NCBI RefSeq assembly: GCF_033283405.1
Contig: NZ_JAWMQR010000008.1
Coordinates: 186,001-250,000 of the forward strand
Length of the DNA stretch: 64,000 nucleotides
Direction: 5' to 3'
DNA from: Halioxenophilus sp033283405
GTDB taxonomy: Bacteria > Pseudomonadota > Gammaproteobacteria > Pseudomonadales > Cellvibrionaceae
In this document: piece after piece, positions 17,687 to 27,359 of the stretch
How the letters are laid out: each line of letters opens with the position of its first letter
Numbering within the stretch: the stretch's first letter is position 1
Notes under the pieces: generated by a model
The model's input: the letters and a program-made list of their open reading frames with translations, nothing else
Told to the model about the DNA's origin: nothing
The model's database searches: none
Program-made: the position numbers and the translations under genes

Positions 17687-19228
17687 ATGAGCGAAACGCC
17701 CATCAGCGACCAACAGACACCGGCTTACCCAACCGAGCCGGAAGCGGCCGAGGCACCCGCTGCGGCGGTGGCCAATGCGCTCCCCTTTGGCTACGCCAGC
17801 CAGAAAGGGGTATTGGTGAAAGATGGCCAGCTGCTCTATCGTGGCAGCCTGCGCCTGCCCCTGCTGCTGGAGCTGCAACGCCACCTGCAGCGCCCCTTCA
17901 CCACCCTGCCGATCAGCGATGAGGAGTTCCAGAAGCACCTCAAAGATATGTACCACGGCGCCAGTGGTTCGGCCCAGCAGGCGGCCGACGAGGTGGCCGA
18001 TGACCTCGGCACCGACATCGACCTCGACTCCCTGGCCGAGGAGCTCTCCGACGACAAAGAGCTGCTCTCCGGCAACGACGACGCGCCGGTGATCCGGCTG
18101 ATCAACGCCATCCTCTCCCAGGCGGTGCGCGAGAAGGCCTCGGATATTCACATCGAACCCTACGAAGACCGCGTCGCAGTGCGCTTTCGTGTCGATGGCG
18201 TACTCACCGAAATGCTCTCACCCAAGGCAGTGCTGGCACCGCTGTTGGTCTCCCGTCTGAAGGTGATGGCCAAACTCGATATCGCCGAGAAGCGCCTGCC
18301 CCAGGACGGCCGCATTACCGTCAAACTGGCCGGCCACGGCCTGGATATCCGCCTCTCCACCATCCCCTCCGCCCACGGCGAGCGGGTGGTGCTGCGGCTG
18401 CTCGATACCACCGCCGGGCAGCTCTCCTTAAAACAGATCGCCATGCCGGCCCAGGTCTACAACGGCTTTGCCGGCGCCCTGGCCAAGCCGCACGGCATTA
18501 TTCTGGTCACCGGCCCCACCGGTTCCGGTAAAACCACCACCCTCTACGCCGGCCTCAGCCACATCAATGACCGCAGCCGCAATATCCTCACCATTGAAGA
18601 TCCGGTCGAATACCTGCTGCCCGGCATCGGCCAGACCCAGGTCAACAGCAAAATTGACATGACCTTTGCCCGCGGCCTGCGCGCCATCCTCCGGCAGGAC
18701 CCGGACGTGGTGATGGTGGGTGAGATCCGCGACCGCGAAACTGCGCAGATCGCCGTGGAGGCGAGCCTTACCGGCCACCTGGTGCTCTCCACTCTGCACA
18801 CCAACACCGCCATCGGCGCGGTAACCCGGCTGCAGGATATGGGCATTGAACCCTTCCTGCTCTCCTCATCCATTACCGCCGTCATGTCTCAGCGCCTGGT
18901 GCGCGTACTCTGCCCGCACTGCAAACGGGCCGATCACCCCACCCCGGCCGAATGCAAACACCTGGGCATCTCGGAAGAGGCCACCATCTACCGCGCCGAG
19001 GGCTGCAGCGAGTGCCACCAGCAGGGCTACCGCGGCCGTAGTGCCATCTACGAGTGGGTCGATATTGACGGGCCCCTGCGCCAGTTAATTCACGAAGACG
19101 CCGGCGAACTGGCACTCGACGCCCAAGCCCGGCACCAGTCGCAATCAATTACCGAGTGCGGTCGCGACCGGGTACTGGCCGGCGACACCAGCATTGAAGA
19201 GGTAATGCGGGTCACCACCGCGGTTTAA
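17687..19228 (+). CDS. gspE: Type II secretion ATPase GspE
   Basis: 513 residues from ATG 17687, the usual family length; the longer open frame upstream runs through gspD and has no start signal. Walker A is GPTGSGKT (276-283), with the Asp and His boxes (ASDIHIEPYEDRV, LTGHLVLSTLHTN) and MVGEIRDRETAQIA. A zinc tetracysteine motif (CPHC ... CSECH) lies in the last quarter. It powers pseudopilus assembly from the cytoplasmic face. It starts 16 bp after gspD. Confidence 0.96.
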   Translation: MSETPISDQQTPAYPTEPEAAEAPAAAVANALPFGYASQKGVLVKDGQLLYRGSLRLPLLLELQRHLQRPFTTLPISDEEFQKHLKDMYHGASGSAQQAADEVADDLGTDIDLDSLAEELSDDKELLSGNDDAPVIRLINAILSQAVREKASDIHIEPYEDRVAVRFRVDGVLTEMLSPKAVLAPLLVSRLKVMAKLDIAEKRLPQDGRITVKLAGHGLDIRLSTIPSAHGERVVLRLLDTTAGQLSLKQIAMPAQVYNGFAGALAKPHGIILVTGPTGSGKTTTLYAGLSHINDRSRNILTIEDPVEYLLPGIGQTQVNSKIDMTFARGLRAILRQDPDVVMVGEIRDRETAQIAVEASLTGHLVLSTLHTNTAIGAVTRLQDMGIEPFLLSSSITAVMSQRLVRVLCPHCKRADHPTPAECKHLGISEEATIYRAEGCSECHQQGYRGRSAIYEWVDIDGPLRQLIHEDAGELALDAQARHQSQSITECGRDRVLAGDTSIEEVMRVTTAV

Positions 19229-19232
19229 CACC

Positions 19233-20483
19233 ATGGCAGCCTTCAGTTACACAGCCATCAACAACGCCGGCAAAACCGTCAAAGGGGTTATTGAGGGCGA
19301 CAGCGAACGCCAGGTGCGCGCCCACCTGCGCGGCCAGCAGCTGAAGCCACTCACCGTCGCCACCACCCGCGAAAAGAGCGCCAAAGGGGGCGGCCGCAAG
19401 GGGGCTGAGGCCAGCGGTTTCAGCCTGGCTAAACTTTTCCCCGCCAGCCTCAACATCAAAGAACGGGCCCTGGTTACCCGCCAGCTGGCGTCGCTGTTGC
19501 AGTCCGGCCTGCCGCTCGATGAATCGCTCAACACCGCCGCCAAACAGGCCGGCCGGCCGGCGGTACAGTCGATTCTGTTCAGCATCCGCTCGCGCGTGCT
19601 GGAGGGCCACTCCCTGGCCCAGGCCTTCTCCGAGCACCCCAAAAGCTTCGACTCCATGTACCGCTCCATGGTGCGCGCCGGTGAATCCTCCGGCTACCTG
19701 GGGCAGGTGATGGAACAGCTGGCTGAGTACATCGAGCGCAACCAGCACACCGCCAACAAGCTGAAAATGGCGATGATCTACCCGGTGGTGCTGCTCACGG
19801 TGAGCGTTAGTGTGGTGACCATCCTGATGGTGTTTGTGGTGCCGGACCTGGTGCAGATGTTTGAGCAGAACGAGCGCACCCTGCCACTGATCACCCGCAT
19901 CCTTATCGGCTTCAGCGATCTGCTGCGCAACTTCGGCTGGCTGATTCTGCTGCTCCTCATCGGTGGCGTGGTCGGCTTCCAATACCTGATCAAAAACGCC
20001 GAACGGCGGCGCACCTGGCACCGCTTTCTGCTGCGCGTACCCCTCGTTAAAAGCGTGATTTTACTGGCCGACAGCTCCCGCTTTGCCGGCACCCTGAGCC
20101 TGTTGGTGGAGAGCGGTGTGCCACTGCTGCAGGCGCTGCGCATCGCCACCCAGGTGCTCGGCAACACCGAATTGCAGCACGCCTGTTCCGATGTTTCGCG
20201 CACGGTGCAGGAAGGGGGCTCGCTCAACAAGGCGCTGAAGCAGGCCGGCTGGTTTCCACCGCTGCTGGTGCAGATGACCGCCAGCGGCGAGGCCAACGGT
20301 ACGCTCGACAAACAACTCAAGCACTGCGCCACAAACCAGGAGCGCGAGCTGGAGATGAAACTGACCACAACCCTCGGCATTTTTGAGCCGGCGATTGTGG
20401 TGATTATGGGTGGCGCCATCGCCTTTATCATGATGGCGATACTGCTGCCCATCTTCGACCTTAACCAAATGGTTGGCCACTAG
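19233..20483 (+). CDS. gspF: Type II secretion inner-membrane protein GspF
   Basis: 416 residues with two T2SSF domains (each about 120 residues, with FTRQLASLL-like motifs) and three membrane helices near 175-200, 225-245 and 385-405. It is the polytopic platform protein that contacts GspE and GspL. It starts four bases after gspE with little visible ribosome site, suggesting translational coupling. Confidence 0.95.
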   Translation: MAAFSYTAINNAGKTVKGVIEGDSERQVRAHLRGQQLKPLTVATTREKSAKGGGRKGAEASGFSLAKLFPASLNIKERALVTRQLASLLQSGLPLDESLNTAAKQAGRPAVQSILFSIRSRVLEGHSLAQAFSEHPKSFDSMYRSMVRAGESSGYLGQVMEQLAEYIERNQHTANKLKMAMIYPVVLLTVSVSVVTILMVFVVPDLVQMFEQNERTLPLITRILIGFSDLLRNFGWLILLLLIGGVVGFQYLIKNAERRRTWHRFLLRVPLVKSVILLADSSRFAGTLSLLVESGVPLLQALRIATQVLGNTELQHACSDVSRTVQEGGSLNKALKQAGWFPPLLVQMTASGEANGTLDKQLKHCATNQERELEMKLTTTLGIFEPAIVVIMGGAIAFIMMAILLPIFDLNQMVGH

Positions 20484-20528
20484 GTCTAGCCAACACAAAC
20501 TCATAACCACGAAATACTGGAACGCGCT

Positions 20529-20972
20529 ATGAAACGTCTTCACCGACAACAGGGTTTCTCACTGATCGAAATTATGGTGGTGCTGGTCATTATGGGCCTG
20601 CTGATTGGCATAGTGGCGCCGAGGGTCCTGGATAACATTGGCAAGGCCAATTACGGCCGCCTGTTTGCCGATTTCAAATCCATCGAAACCGCGTTGCAGA
20701 CCTACCGGCTCGACAACTACGTCTACCCCAGCAGCGAGCAGGGTTTGGGTGCACTGGTCGAGAAACCAAGCCTGGACCCAGTACCCCGTAAATACCGCGA
20801 AAGTGGCTATCTCCCGAAAATGCCGAAAGATCCCTGGGGCCGCGATTATCTCTACCTGAGCCCCGGTGAGAGCCACGAGTTTGAGATCTTCTCCTACGGC
20901 GCCGATGGTGTGCCAGGTGGCGAAGGCGACAATCGCGACGTCAACAACTGGGATAACCAGGAAGATTTCTAA
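20529..20972 (+). CDS. gspG: Major pseudopilin GspG
   Basis: 147 residues. The prepilin site is G9/F10 (QQG-FSLIEIMVVLVIMGLL) with Glu at mature position 5. The C-terminal half (DPWGRDYLYLSPGESHEFEIFSYGADG, then GEGDNRDVNNW) is the conserved GspG region with the calcium-binding loop. GspG forms the body of the pseudopilus and is cleaved by GspO/PilD, which is not encoded in this window. Confidence 0.97.
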   Translation: MKRLHRQQGFSLIEIMVVLVIMGLLIGIVAPRVLDNIGKANYGRLFADFKSIETALQTYRLDNYVYPSSEQGLGALVEKPSLDPVPRKYRESGYLPKMPKDPWGRDYLYLSPGESHEFEIFSYGADGVPGGEGDNRDVNNWDNQEDF

Positions 20973-20977
20973 CGGCT

Positions 20978-21565
20978 ATGAACACGCGCCGCTCAGCAGC
21001 AGGCTTCAGTCTTATCGAGCTGATGGTGGTTCTGTTCGTTATGGCGCTGGCCATCGGCATGGCCACATTTCAGGGCTTTCGCTTCGATGCCGACAGTGAG
21101 CTGCAGAATTTTGGCGAAGAGGTCTACGCCCAGCTGCAGTTTGGCACCGACCAGGCGCTGTTTGGCGGCGAACACTTAGGCCTGGTGCCGGAGGTCTTTA
21201 ACACCGCCAGCAACGAGCAGGCCTGGCAGCTCACCTGGCACCGCTGGCGCGATGGCGAGTGGTCGCCGGTCACCGAGCTGCCGCCGATCAAACCGCCGGA
21301 CTTTATCAAGCTCGGCATTGAGATAGACGAGCAGCCGGTGGATCTCTGGCGCTGGCTTGAGTTCGACAAACCGCTGCCGGTGATCATCTTCTACGGCGGT
21401 GGCGAAGCCCTGGCGGCGACCCTGATTTTGGAGCTGGATTCACAGTCAGCCCAGTCGGTGCGCGATCTGGAGCGCCGCTATGTGCATATGCAGATCAACG
21501 AAATGGGCCGCATCACCTGGCTGGAACGCAGCCAGGAGGCCGAGCGGCAGCTGGGGAAACTCTAG
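20978..21565 (+). CDS. gspH: Minor pseudopilin GspH
   Basis: 195 residues with the prepilin motif AAG-FSLIELMVVLFVMALAIG (cleavage at G9/F10). The rest is a variable globular domain with LEFDKPLPVIIFYGGGEA, as in other GspH proteins. It sits between gspG and gspI, the standard order. Confidence 0.9.
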   Translation: MNTRRSAAGFSLIELMVVLFVMALAIGMATFQGFRFDADSELQNFGEEVYAQLQFGTDQALFGGEHLGLVPEVFNTASNEQAWQLTWHRWRDGEWSPVTELPPIKPPDFIKLGIEIDEQPVDLWRWLEFDKPLPVIIFYGGGEALAATLILELDSQSAQSVRDLERRYVHMQINEMGRITWLERSQEAERQLGKL

Positions 21566-21566
21566 T

Positions 21567-21971
21567 ATGAGAGTCGGCATTGGCAATCGTCGGCAGGCGC
21601 GCGGCTTCACCCTGATTGAGGTGATGGTGGCACTGGTGATTGTCGCCGTAGCACTGCCGGCGCTACTTAACTTAATGCTTACCCAGTCGAACAATGTCAG
21701 CAGTGTGCGCCTGCAGACCCTGGCTGATTACGTGGCCAGCAACCAGCTCAACACGCACCGCCTCAACTATCAGCTGACCGGCCGTATCCTCAATGGCCGC
21801 CAGACCGGCAGCGAGGAGCTGGCCGGGATCGAGTGGTTTTGGCTGGCCGAGAGCCAGGTGACCGATGTCGACGCTATCCGCAAACTGACGGTCAGCGTCG
21901 GCCAGAGCGCCGAACAGGCGGCCGACAACCCCATTACCCAGCTGTCGGGTTTTGTCTATGAACCCCAGTAG
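21567..21971 (+). CDS. gspI: Minor pseudopilin GspI
   Basis: 134 residues from ATG 21567, one base after the gspH stop; the open frame extends upstream into gspH but without a start signal. The prepilin motif is RGFTLIEVMVALVIVAVALP (cleavage G13/F14). LADYVASNQLNTHRLN matches the conserved helix and loop of GspI, which starts the pseudopilus tip complex with GspJ and GspK. Confidence 0.93.
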   Translation: MRVGIGNRRQARGFTLIEVMVALVIVAVALPALLNLMLTQSNNVSSVRLQTLADYVASNQLNTHRLNYQLTGRILNGRQTGSEELAGIEWFWLAESQVTDVDAIRKLTVSVGQSAEQAADNPITQLSGFVYEPQ

Positions 21972-22572
21972 CCGGCAACGGGGCTTCACCCTGATCGAGG
22001 TGATGGTGGCGCTGGCGATTGGCGTTATCGTCATTTTTTTGAGTTACCAGACCCTGCGCTCGGCCATCGACAGCGCCAAGGTCACCAAAGAGACCATGGC
22101 CGAAATCGACGACCTGAGCCGGGCCATGTATCTGCTGGAGGCCGACTTCCGCCACGTGGTGGCGCGCAATGTCAGCCTCTATAACGTGCTGATTACAGCC
22201 GGCTTCTCCAGCGAGGTCGACGAAGAGTACCTGCTGCGTCTGGTGCGTGACGGCCGCCCCAACCCGGCCAGTCTGCCGCGCAGCTCGCTGTTGCAGGTGG
22301 GCTATCGGTTACAGGAAGAGACCCTCTATCGCGACTCCTGGCCGGAGAGCGAAGAGGCGCTGGCGGACGACGCCAGCCAACTGCCGCTGCTCACCGGCGT
22401 AACCGAGCTTGTCATTCGCTACCTGCCCGCCAGCGCCGAGAACCGGCAGGGGCCGTGGCTGGAGCGCTGGCCGGAACAGGGGGTCAGCGGCCTGCCGGTA
22501 GCGGTCGAGGTGCAGCTCGAAACCAAAGATTTTGGCCGCATCACCCGGCTCTTTCTGCTGGGGCAGGGCTGA
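21958..22572 (+). CDS. gspJ: Minor pseudopilin GspJ
   Basis: 204 residues from ATG 21958, which overlaps gspI by 14 bp; a TTG six bases earlier is less likely. The prepilin site is G9/F10 (QRGFTLIEVMVALAIGVIV). The globular part carries RHVVARN and LLTGVTELVIRYL, typical of GspJ. It forms the pseudopilus tip with GspI and GspK. Confidence 0.93.
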   Translation: MNPSSRQRGFTLIEVMVALAIGVIVIFLSYQTLRSAIDSAKVTKETMAEIDDLSRAMYLLEADFRHVVARNVSLYNVLITAGFSSEVDEEYLLRLVRDGRPNPASLPRSSLLQVGYRLQEETLYRDSWPESEEALADDASQLPLLTGVTELVIRYLPASAENRQGPWLERWPEQGVSGLPVAVEVQLETKDFGRITRLFLLGQG

Positions 22573-23624
22573 TGACGTTTAAATCCTGGCCGAAAGTGCC
22601 GGTTCGCGCGGGCTTGCCTCAAGCGCAGCGCGGCGCGGTGATGATCGCCGCGCTGATAGTCGCCTCCCTGGTGGTGGCACTGGCGGTGGGGCTGGCGGTG
22701 AGCCACGAGCGCAGCCTGCTGCGCGCGGAAGCCCGCTTCCACGGCAGCCAGGCCAAGGAGTACCTGCTGGGCGCCGAGCAGCTGGCGTTGTTTGCCTTGG
22801 CAGAGGACTACAAAGACGACAAAGAGAACGGCGAGTTTACCGACACCCTGGACGAAGCCTGGGCTCAGGAGCTCACCTTCCCGCTGGACGAAGGCTTTAT
22901 GCAGGGGCAGCTGACCGACGCCCAGAGCAAGTTCGACGTCAACCGCCTGGCGGTGACCGTCAACCAGCAGAACAAGGGGCCGACCAGTTTCGACCGCTTC
23001 ACCGAGGATCAGCGCCGCTTTCTACGGCTGCTGCAGGCGTTGGATGACGAAAACCCGATGTCGCTCACCGACGCCATCGAGCTGTTGGAGGCGATCGTCG
23101 ATTGGATTGACGCCGACGACACCAACTTTGGTTTTGGTGGCGCCGAGTCGCTCTACTACCAGCGCTACGAGCCACCCATCAAGCCGCCCAATGGGCCGCT
23201 GGTGAGCATTACCGAGCTGCGCCTGGTGAAGGGGATGACGCCGGAGATTTTCGACGCCCTGGCGCCCTTTATTACAGCCCTGCCGGAGGGCGGTGGGCTC
23301 AACGTCAACACCGCCAATGTGATGTTGCTGCGCACCATCAATCTGCCCGCTGACCTGACCCCTCTGGCGCTGGCCGATGCCGAGGAGATTGAGCTGCAGC
23401 GCGGCGGCCTGGGCTACCAGGACATTGCCGAATTTAGCGCCAGCCTGCCGCCGGCGCTCACCTCTCGGGGCGACCTGAGTACCGACGGTCTCACCGTCGA
23501 CAGCGGCTACTTTGTGTTGAGCACACAGGTGGAGGTTGGCCGCCAGCGGCGCAGCCTGCTCAGCCTGCTGCACCGCGAGGACGACAACACAGAGGTGGTG
23601 CGCCACAGCGACTTTGTGCTGTGA
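22572..23624 (+). CDS. gspK: Pseudopilus tip protein GspK
   Basis: 350 residues from ATG 22572, whose first base is the last base of the gspJ stop (TGATG). The prepilin-like site QRGAVMIAALIVASLVV (G21/A22) lacks Glu at mature position 5, as is normal for GspK. The large alpha-domain contains QGQLTDAQSKFDVNRL and GGLNVNTANVMLL. It caps the pseudopilus. Confidence 0.94.
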   Translation: MTFKSWPKVPVRAGLPQAQRGAVMIAALIVASLVVALAVGLAVSHERSLLRAEARFHGSQAKEYLLGAEQLALFALAEDYKDDKENGEFTDTLDEAWAQELTFPLDEGFMQGQLTDAQSKFDVNRLAVTVNQQNKGPTSFDRFTEDQRRFLRLLQALDDENPMSLTDAIELLEAIVDWIDADDTNFGFGGAESLYYQRYEPPIKPPNGPLVSITELRLVKGMTPEIFDALAPFITALPEGGGLNVNTANVMLLRTINLPADLTPLALADAEEIELQRGGLGYQDIAEFSASLPPALTSRGDLSTDGLTVDSGYFVLSTQVEVGRQRRSLLSLLHREDDNTEVVRHSDFVL

Positions 23625-23809
23625 CTGGCACGGTAAAAGAGGAATAGCCAGAGTGGCGGGGCAATAGCAAAAGCCCACCAATAATGGCAGGTTTTTATGA
23701 CACGGCTTGCGCTAAACTAACCCCGTTTCGGGCACAGTAGCGCTTTGGCCCAGGTAAGAGCACCCGGCGGCATGGATTCCCGGGTTAATTTAGAGAACAC
23801 AGTGTAACC

Positions 23810-25054
23810 ATGAATCGACTCGTTGTTATTTACGACGCCCAACTGCCCGAGCAGGATCCCGCCACCCCGCAGCTGGCGTGGCGTCTGCTGGAGGATGGCA
23901 GCTGGATGGGGCCGGCGGAGCAGGGCACCATTACCGAACTGGCCGCCGCCCAGACCGACAGTCACGCTGAAATCTGGCTGGCATTGGCCAGCCAGGAGAT
24001 CGTCCTGGTGGAGGGCCACTTCTCCGCCAAGGAGCGCCGCCACCTGGCCAAGCTGATGCCCTACGAGCTCGAGGATGACATCCTCGGCGATGTCGACGAG
24101 TTTCACTTCGCCTACGGCACTATCCACGGCGACCGTGTGGCCGTGGCCTACACCCCCCTGGCCTGGCTGGAGACCCTGCTGGCCCAGTTTGAAGGGGCCG
24201 ACCTGGAGGTGGCGGTCTGTCTGCCGCTGCCGCTTTTGCTGCCCTTTACCGAACAACAGTGGAGCCTGCGCTGGCTGGGTGGCGACGCCCCGGTGGAGGT
24301 TCGCTACCGCCACGACCTGGCCTACAGCGTACCCCTCGACCTGCTGCAGGAGTCGCTGCTGGCGCTGCTCTCCGAGCAGCCCGAGGGTCAGGCGCCGGAA
24401 CAGGTGAAGCTGTTCGGCCAAAATTTCGAAGACCTGCAAACCCTGCAGGACACCCTGCCCGAAAGCCTGCAGGAGAAAGCCACCAGCGCCCAGTGGGACC
24501 AGTGGCTAAGCCTGGCCGTGGAGCTCCTGCCGGCCCTTAATCTGCGCCAGCAGAGCCTTGGCCGCTCGCTGCCCATCGCCCGCTGGTGGCAGACCTGGCG
24601 GCCGGCGGCCATCGCCGCCGGCATCGCTCTGGTACTCTTTCTGGGCAGCAACTGGGCGGCACTGGCCAGCCTTAAGGGCCAGCAGCAGCGGCATCTGGCC
24701 GCCGCCGAAAGCGCCTACCGCTCGGTGGTACCCCAGGGCGCCATGGTCGACCCGGAGAAACAGCTCAAAACCCAGCTCTCACGTTACAAAAGCGATGCCG
24801 GCGAGGGCGATAACGGGGTGGTGCCGCTGCTCGCCAAAATCAGCCCCACCCTGGCCAGCAACAGCGACATCAAAGTTCTGAACCTGCACTACGTCGAGGG
24901 CGATATGCGGCTCAATGTTGAATCCTCCGATTTCCGTCAGATCGACCAGCTGCGCGCCAGCCTGGAAAATCAACACCTGCTGGCGGAGCTGCAGGGCACC
25001 TCCTCCGTGGCCGCCGGAGTACAGGCACGCCTGCGCATAAGGAGTATCCCATGA
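23810..25054 (+). CDS. gspL: Type II secretion protein GspL
   Basis: 414 residues: a cytoplasmic actin-like domain that binds GspE (about 1-250; LMPYELEDDILGDVDEFHFAYG), one membrane helix (about 266-284; IAAGIALVLFLGSNW) and a periplasmic ferredoxin-like domain. It follows gspK after 185 bp, the largest gap in the operon, in which no clear promoter was found. It overlaps gspM by 4 bp. Confidence 0.93.
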   Translation: MNRLVVIYDAQLPEQDPATPQLAWRLLEDGSWMGPAEQGTITELAAAQTDSHAEIWLALASQEIVLVEGHFSAKERRHLAKLMPYELEDDILGDVDEFHFAYGTIHGDRVAVAYTPLAWLETLLAQFEGADLEVAVCLPLPLLLPFTEQQWSLRWLGGDAPVEVRYRHDLAYSVPLDLLQESLLALLSEQPEGQAPEQVKLFGQNFEDLQTLQDTLPESLQEKATSAQWDQWLSLAVELLPALNLRQQSLGRSLPIARWWQTWRPAAIAAGIALVLFLGSNWAALASLKGQQQRHLAAAESAYRSVVPQGAMVDPEKQLKTQLSRYKSDAGEGDNGVVPLLAKISPTLASNSDIKVLNLHYVEGDMRLNVESSDFRQIDQLRASLENQHLLAELQGTSSVAAGVQARLRIRSIP

Positions 25055-25530
25055 ACGCGCTCAGTAACTATTGGCTGACCTTGGGCCGGCGCGATCAGAC
25101 CGCGCTGCTGCTGTGTGCCCTGGCGGTGGCCCTGGCACTCATCTGGTGGTTGTTGATTCAACCCTCCAACCGCGCCCTGGTCAGCCAAGAGGTGAACACC
25201 CGCGCCGCCGCCGAGAGCCTGGCCCGAGTGCGGGAGATGGCTCTGGAGCTCAAGCAGTACCGCGCCGGCAACAGCGACACCAGCAGCACTCAGGCACCCC
25301 TGTCGGAGCTGATCGACTCCACTCTGCGCACCCGTGGCATGAGTTTGAGCAGCTTCCAACCGGTGCGCGAGGGCGAGGTGCGCCTGCGCCTCGACGACGT
25401 CGCCTACAGCGCCTTTGTCGCTTGGCTGGTAACCATGGAAACCGAACAGAAGCTGGCCGCCCGCGAGCTGACCATCACCCCCACCCGGGTGAGCGGCCGC
25501 GTCTCCGTCAGCCTGCGCCTGGCGCGCTAG
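25051..25530 (+). CDS. gspM: Type II secretion protein GspM
   Basis: 159 residues: a short cytoplasmic tail (YWLTLGRRDQTALLL), one membrane helix (about 15-36) and a periplasmic ferredoxin-like domain ending LTITPTRVSGRVSVSLRL. GspM stabilises GspL in the platform. ATG overlaps the gspL stop by 4 bp. Confidence 0.93.
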   Translation: MNALSNYWLTLGRRDQTALLLCALAVALALIWWLLIQPSNRALVSQEVNTRAAAESLARVREMALELKQYRAGNSDTSSTQAPLSELIDSTLRTRGMSLSSFQPVREGEVRLRLDDVAYSAFVAWLVTMETEQKLAARELTITPTRVSGRVSVSLRLAR

Positions 25531-25573
25531 GCCGCTACGGCAACTGCCCTGGGGTAATGGATTCAAACCACGT

Positions 25574-26362
25574 ATGACCAAAAATATATTGACCAACTTC
25601 TGGATGTGGCTGGGCCTGGTGGCCCTGCTGCTGGTACTGATTGTGGCGCGGGTGCCGGCCAGTTTCGCCGCCTACGCCTTCACTCAGGCGATTCCCGGCC
25701 TGAGCCTGGCCGAGGTGCAGGGCTCCCTCTGGGCGGGCAGCGCCGGCAGCGCTCTGCTCAGCGTCGAGCGCGACGTCTACAGCCTGGGCCGCTTCCAGTG
25801 GCGGCTTAAACCCCTGTCGCTGCTCACCTTTAAACCCTGCGCCAATATTTCATTTGCCTTCCAGAGCCAGTCCGCCAAGGGTGATGTCTGCGCCGCCGGC
25901 GAACAGGTGCAGCTGGCCAACTTCAACGTCAACGTGCCCGCCGAACTGCTCGACCTTTGGTTCGCCACCACCCTCGCCGGCGACCTCTCGCTGGTGGTCA
26001 ACAAAGGCACCATCAACGGCCTGCGGGTCGAAGCGCTCGATGGCAACCTCTCCTGGCGCAACGGCGCCCTGTTAAACGGCGACAGCTGGATCGCCCTGGG
26101 CACCTTTGGCGCCAACCTTACGGCCGACAACCAGGGCGGCGTCAACGCCGAGCTGGTCGACCTGGGTGGCCCGGTAATCGCCGACCTCGACATCAACTAC
26201 AACCGCATCCTGCGCCCCAACGACCCGATTGGGGTGATCATCAAAGGTGAAATTGGCGTGCGCGACAGCGCCCACCCCGAGCTGCAGAAATTCCTGCCCA
26301 CCATGGCCTCGGCCATCGGTGAAGAGACGGAGCGGGGTTATGCCATCGAATGGCAGCAGTAG
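25574..26362 (+). CDS. gspN: Type II secretion protein GspN
   Basis: 262 residues. One N-terminal membrane helix (about 9-27) is followed by a periplasmic beta-rich domain with GLSLAEVQGSLWAGSAG, the conserved GspN start, and FQWRLKPLSLL. GspN is present in only some type II systems and its role is poorly defined. It ends the gsp operon and overlaps apbE by 23 bp. Confidence 0.9.
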   Translation: MTKNILTNFWMWLGLVALLLVLIVARVPASFAAYAFTQAIPGLSLAEVQGSLWAGSAGSALLSVERDVYSLGRFQWRLKPLSLLTFKPCANISFAFQSQSAKGDVCAAGEQVQLANFNVNVPAELLDLWFATTLAGDLSLVVNKGTINGLRVEALDGNLSWRNGALLNGDSWIALGTFGANLTADNQGGVNAELVDLGGPVIADLDINYNRILRPNDPIGVIIKGEIGVRDSAHPELQKFLPTMASAIGEETERGYAIEWQQ

Positions 26363-27359
26363 TCGTCGACTGCTGCTGGTCACCGCTGCCTGCCTAAGCC
26401 TGTGGCTGGCACTGCCGGCCCGGGCCGAGTGGTTCCAGCAGAACTGGGCCATCATGGGTACCGAAGTGGGCGCCCGCATCTGGTGGCAGGATGCCGACCA
26501 GGCGGCCCAGCTGCTGGCTTTGGTGCGCGCCGAGATGGAGCGCATTGACACCGTCTACAGCCCCTATATCGACAGCAGCGAACTGGCCCGGGTCAACCAG
26601 CTGGCCGCCAGCCAAACGCAAACCCTCTCACCGGAATTTGCCCGTCTGGTCGACAAGGCGTTGTGGGTCAACCGCATCAGCCACGGCGCCTTTGACATCA
26701 CCTACGCCTCGGTTGGCCACCTCTACGACTACCGCAGCGGCCAGGCGCCGGACGACGCCCAGATCGCCGCCAACCTGCCCGCCGTCGGTAAGCTGCACTG
26801 GCAGCCGCACACCCGGCAGATACGGTTTGCCCACCCGGGCGTGAAGATCGACTTAGGCGGCCTGGCCAAGGGCTACGCCGTCGACAGTGCGGCGGCACTG
26901 CTGCGTGAGCACGGCGTGCAGCACGCCTCGGTCAACGCCGGCGGCGATACCCGGCTGCTGGGCGACAACCTCGGCCGACCCTGGCTGATCGGCATTAAAA
27001 ACCCGCGCCCGGGGCCGGACGACGCAGCCTGGCAGAGCGTGGTGAAGCTGCCCATGGCCAATGAGGCGATCTCCACCTCCGGCGACTACGAACGCTACTT
27101 TATCGATCAACACACCGGCGAGCGGGTGCACCACATCCTCAACCCCGCTACCGGCAAATCGAGCCACGGTTTGATCAGCGCCTCGGTGATCGGCCCGGAG
27201 GGGTTCAATACCGACCCACTGGCCACCGCGGTGTTTGTGATGGGGGCCGAGGCGGGACTGGCCATGATCAACCAGCTGCCCGGCTACGAAGCGATTGTGA
27301 TTACCAGCAGTGGCGAGATCCGTTATTCCAGCGGCCTTACGCCGCCGGAACTACAATAA
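26340..27359 (+). CDS. apbE: FAD:protein FMN transferase, ApbE family
   Basis: 339 residues from ATG 26340, with GGAG seven bases upstream. A signal peptide (LLLVTAACLSLWLALPARA) targets it to the periplasm. Family motifs are present: MGTEVGARIW, SHGAFDITYASVG, DLGGLAKGYAVD, VNAGGDTRLLG, HHILNPATG and TDPLATAVFVMG. The enzyme attaches FMN to Thr or Ser of target proteins such as NqrC and RnfG. No flavoprotein target is nearby; it overlaps gspN, so it may be expressed with the secretion genes. Confidence 0.92.
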   Translation: MPSNGSSSRRLLLVTAACLSLWLALPARAEWFQQNWAIMGTEVGARIWWQDADQAAQLLALVRAEMERIDTVYSPYIDSSELARVNQLAASQTQTLSPEFARLVDKALWVNRISHGAFDITYASVGHLYDYRSGQAPDDAQIAANLPAVGKLHWQPHTRQIRFAHPGVKIDLGGLAKGYAVDSAAALLREHGVQHASVNAGGDTRLLGDNLGRPWLIGIKNPRPGPDDAAWQSVVKLPMANEAISTSGDYERYFIDQHTGERVHHILNPATGKSSHGLISASVIGPEGFNTDPLATAVFVMGAEAGLAMINQLPGYEAIVITSSGEIRYSSGLTPPELQ

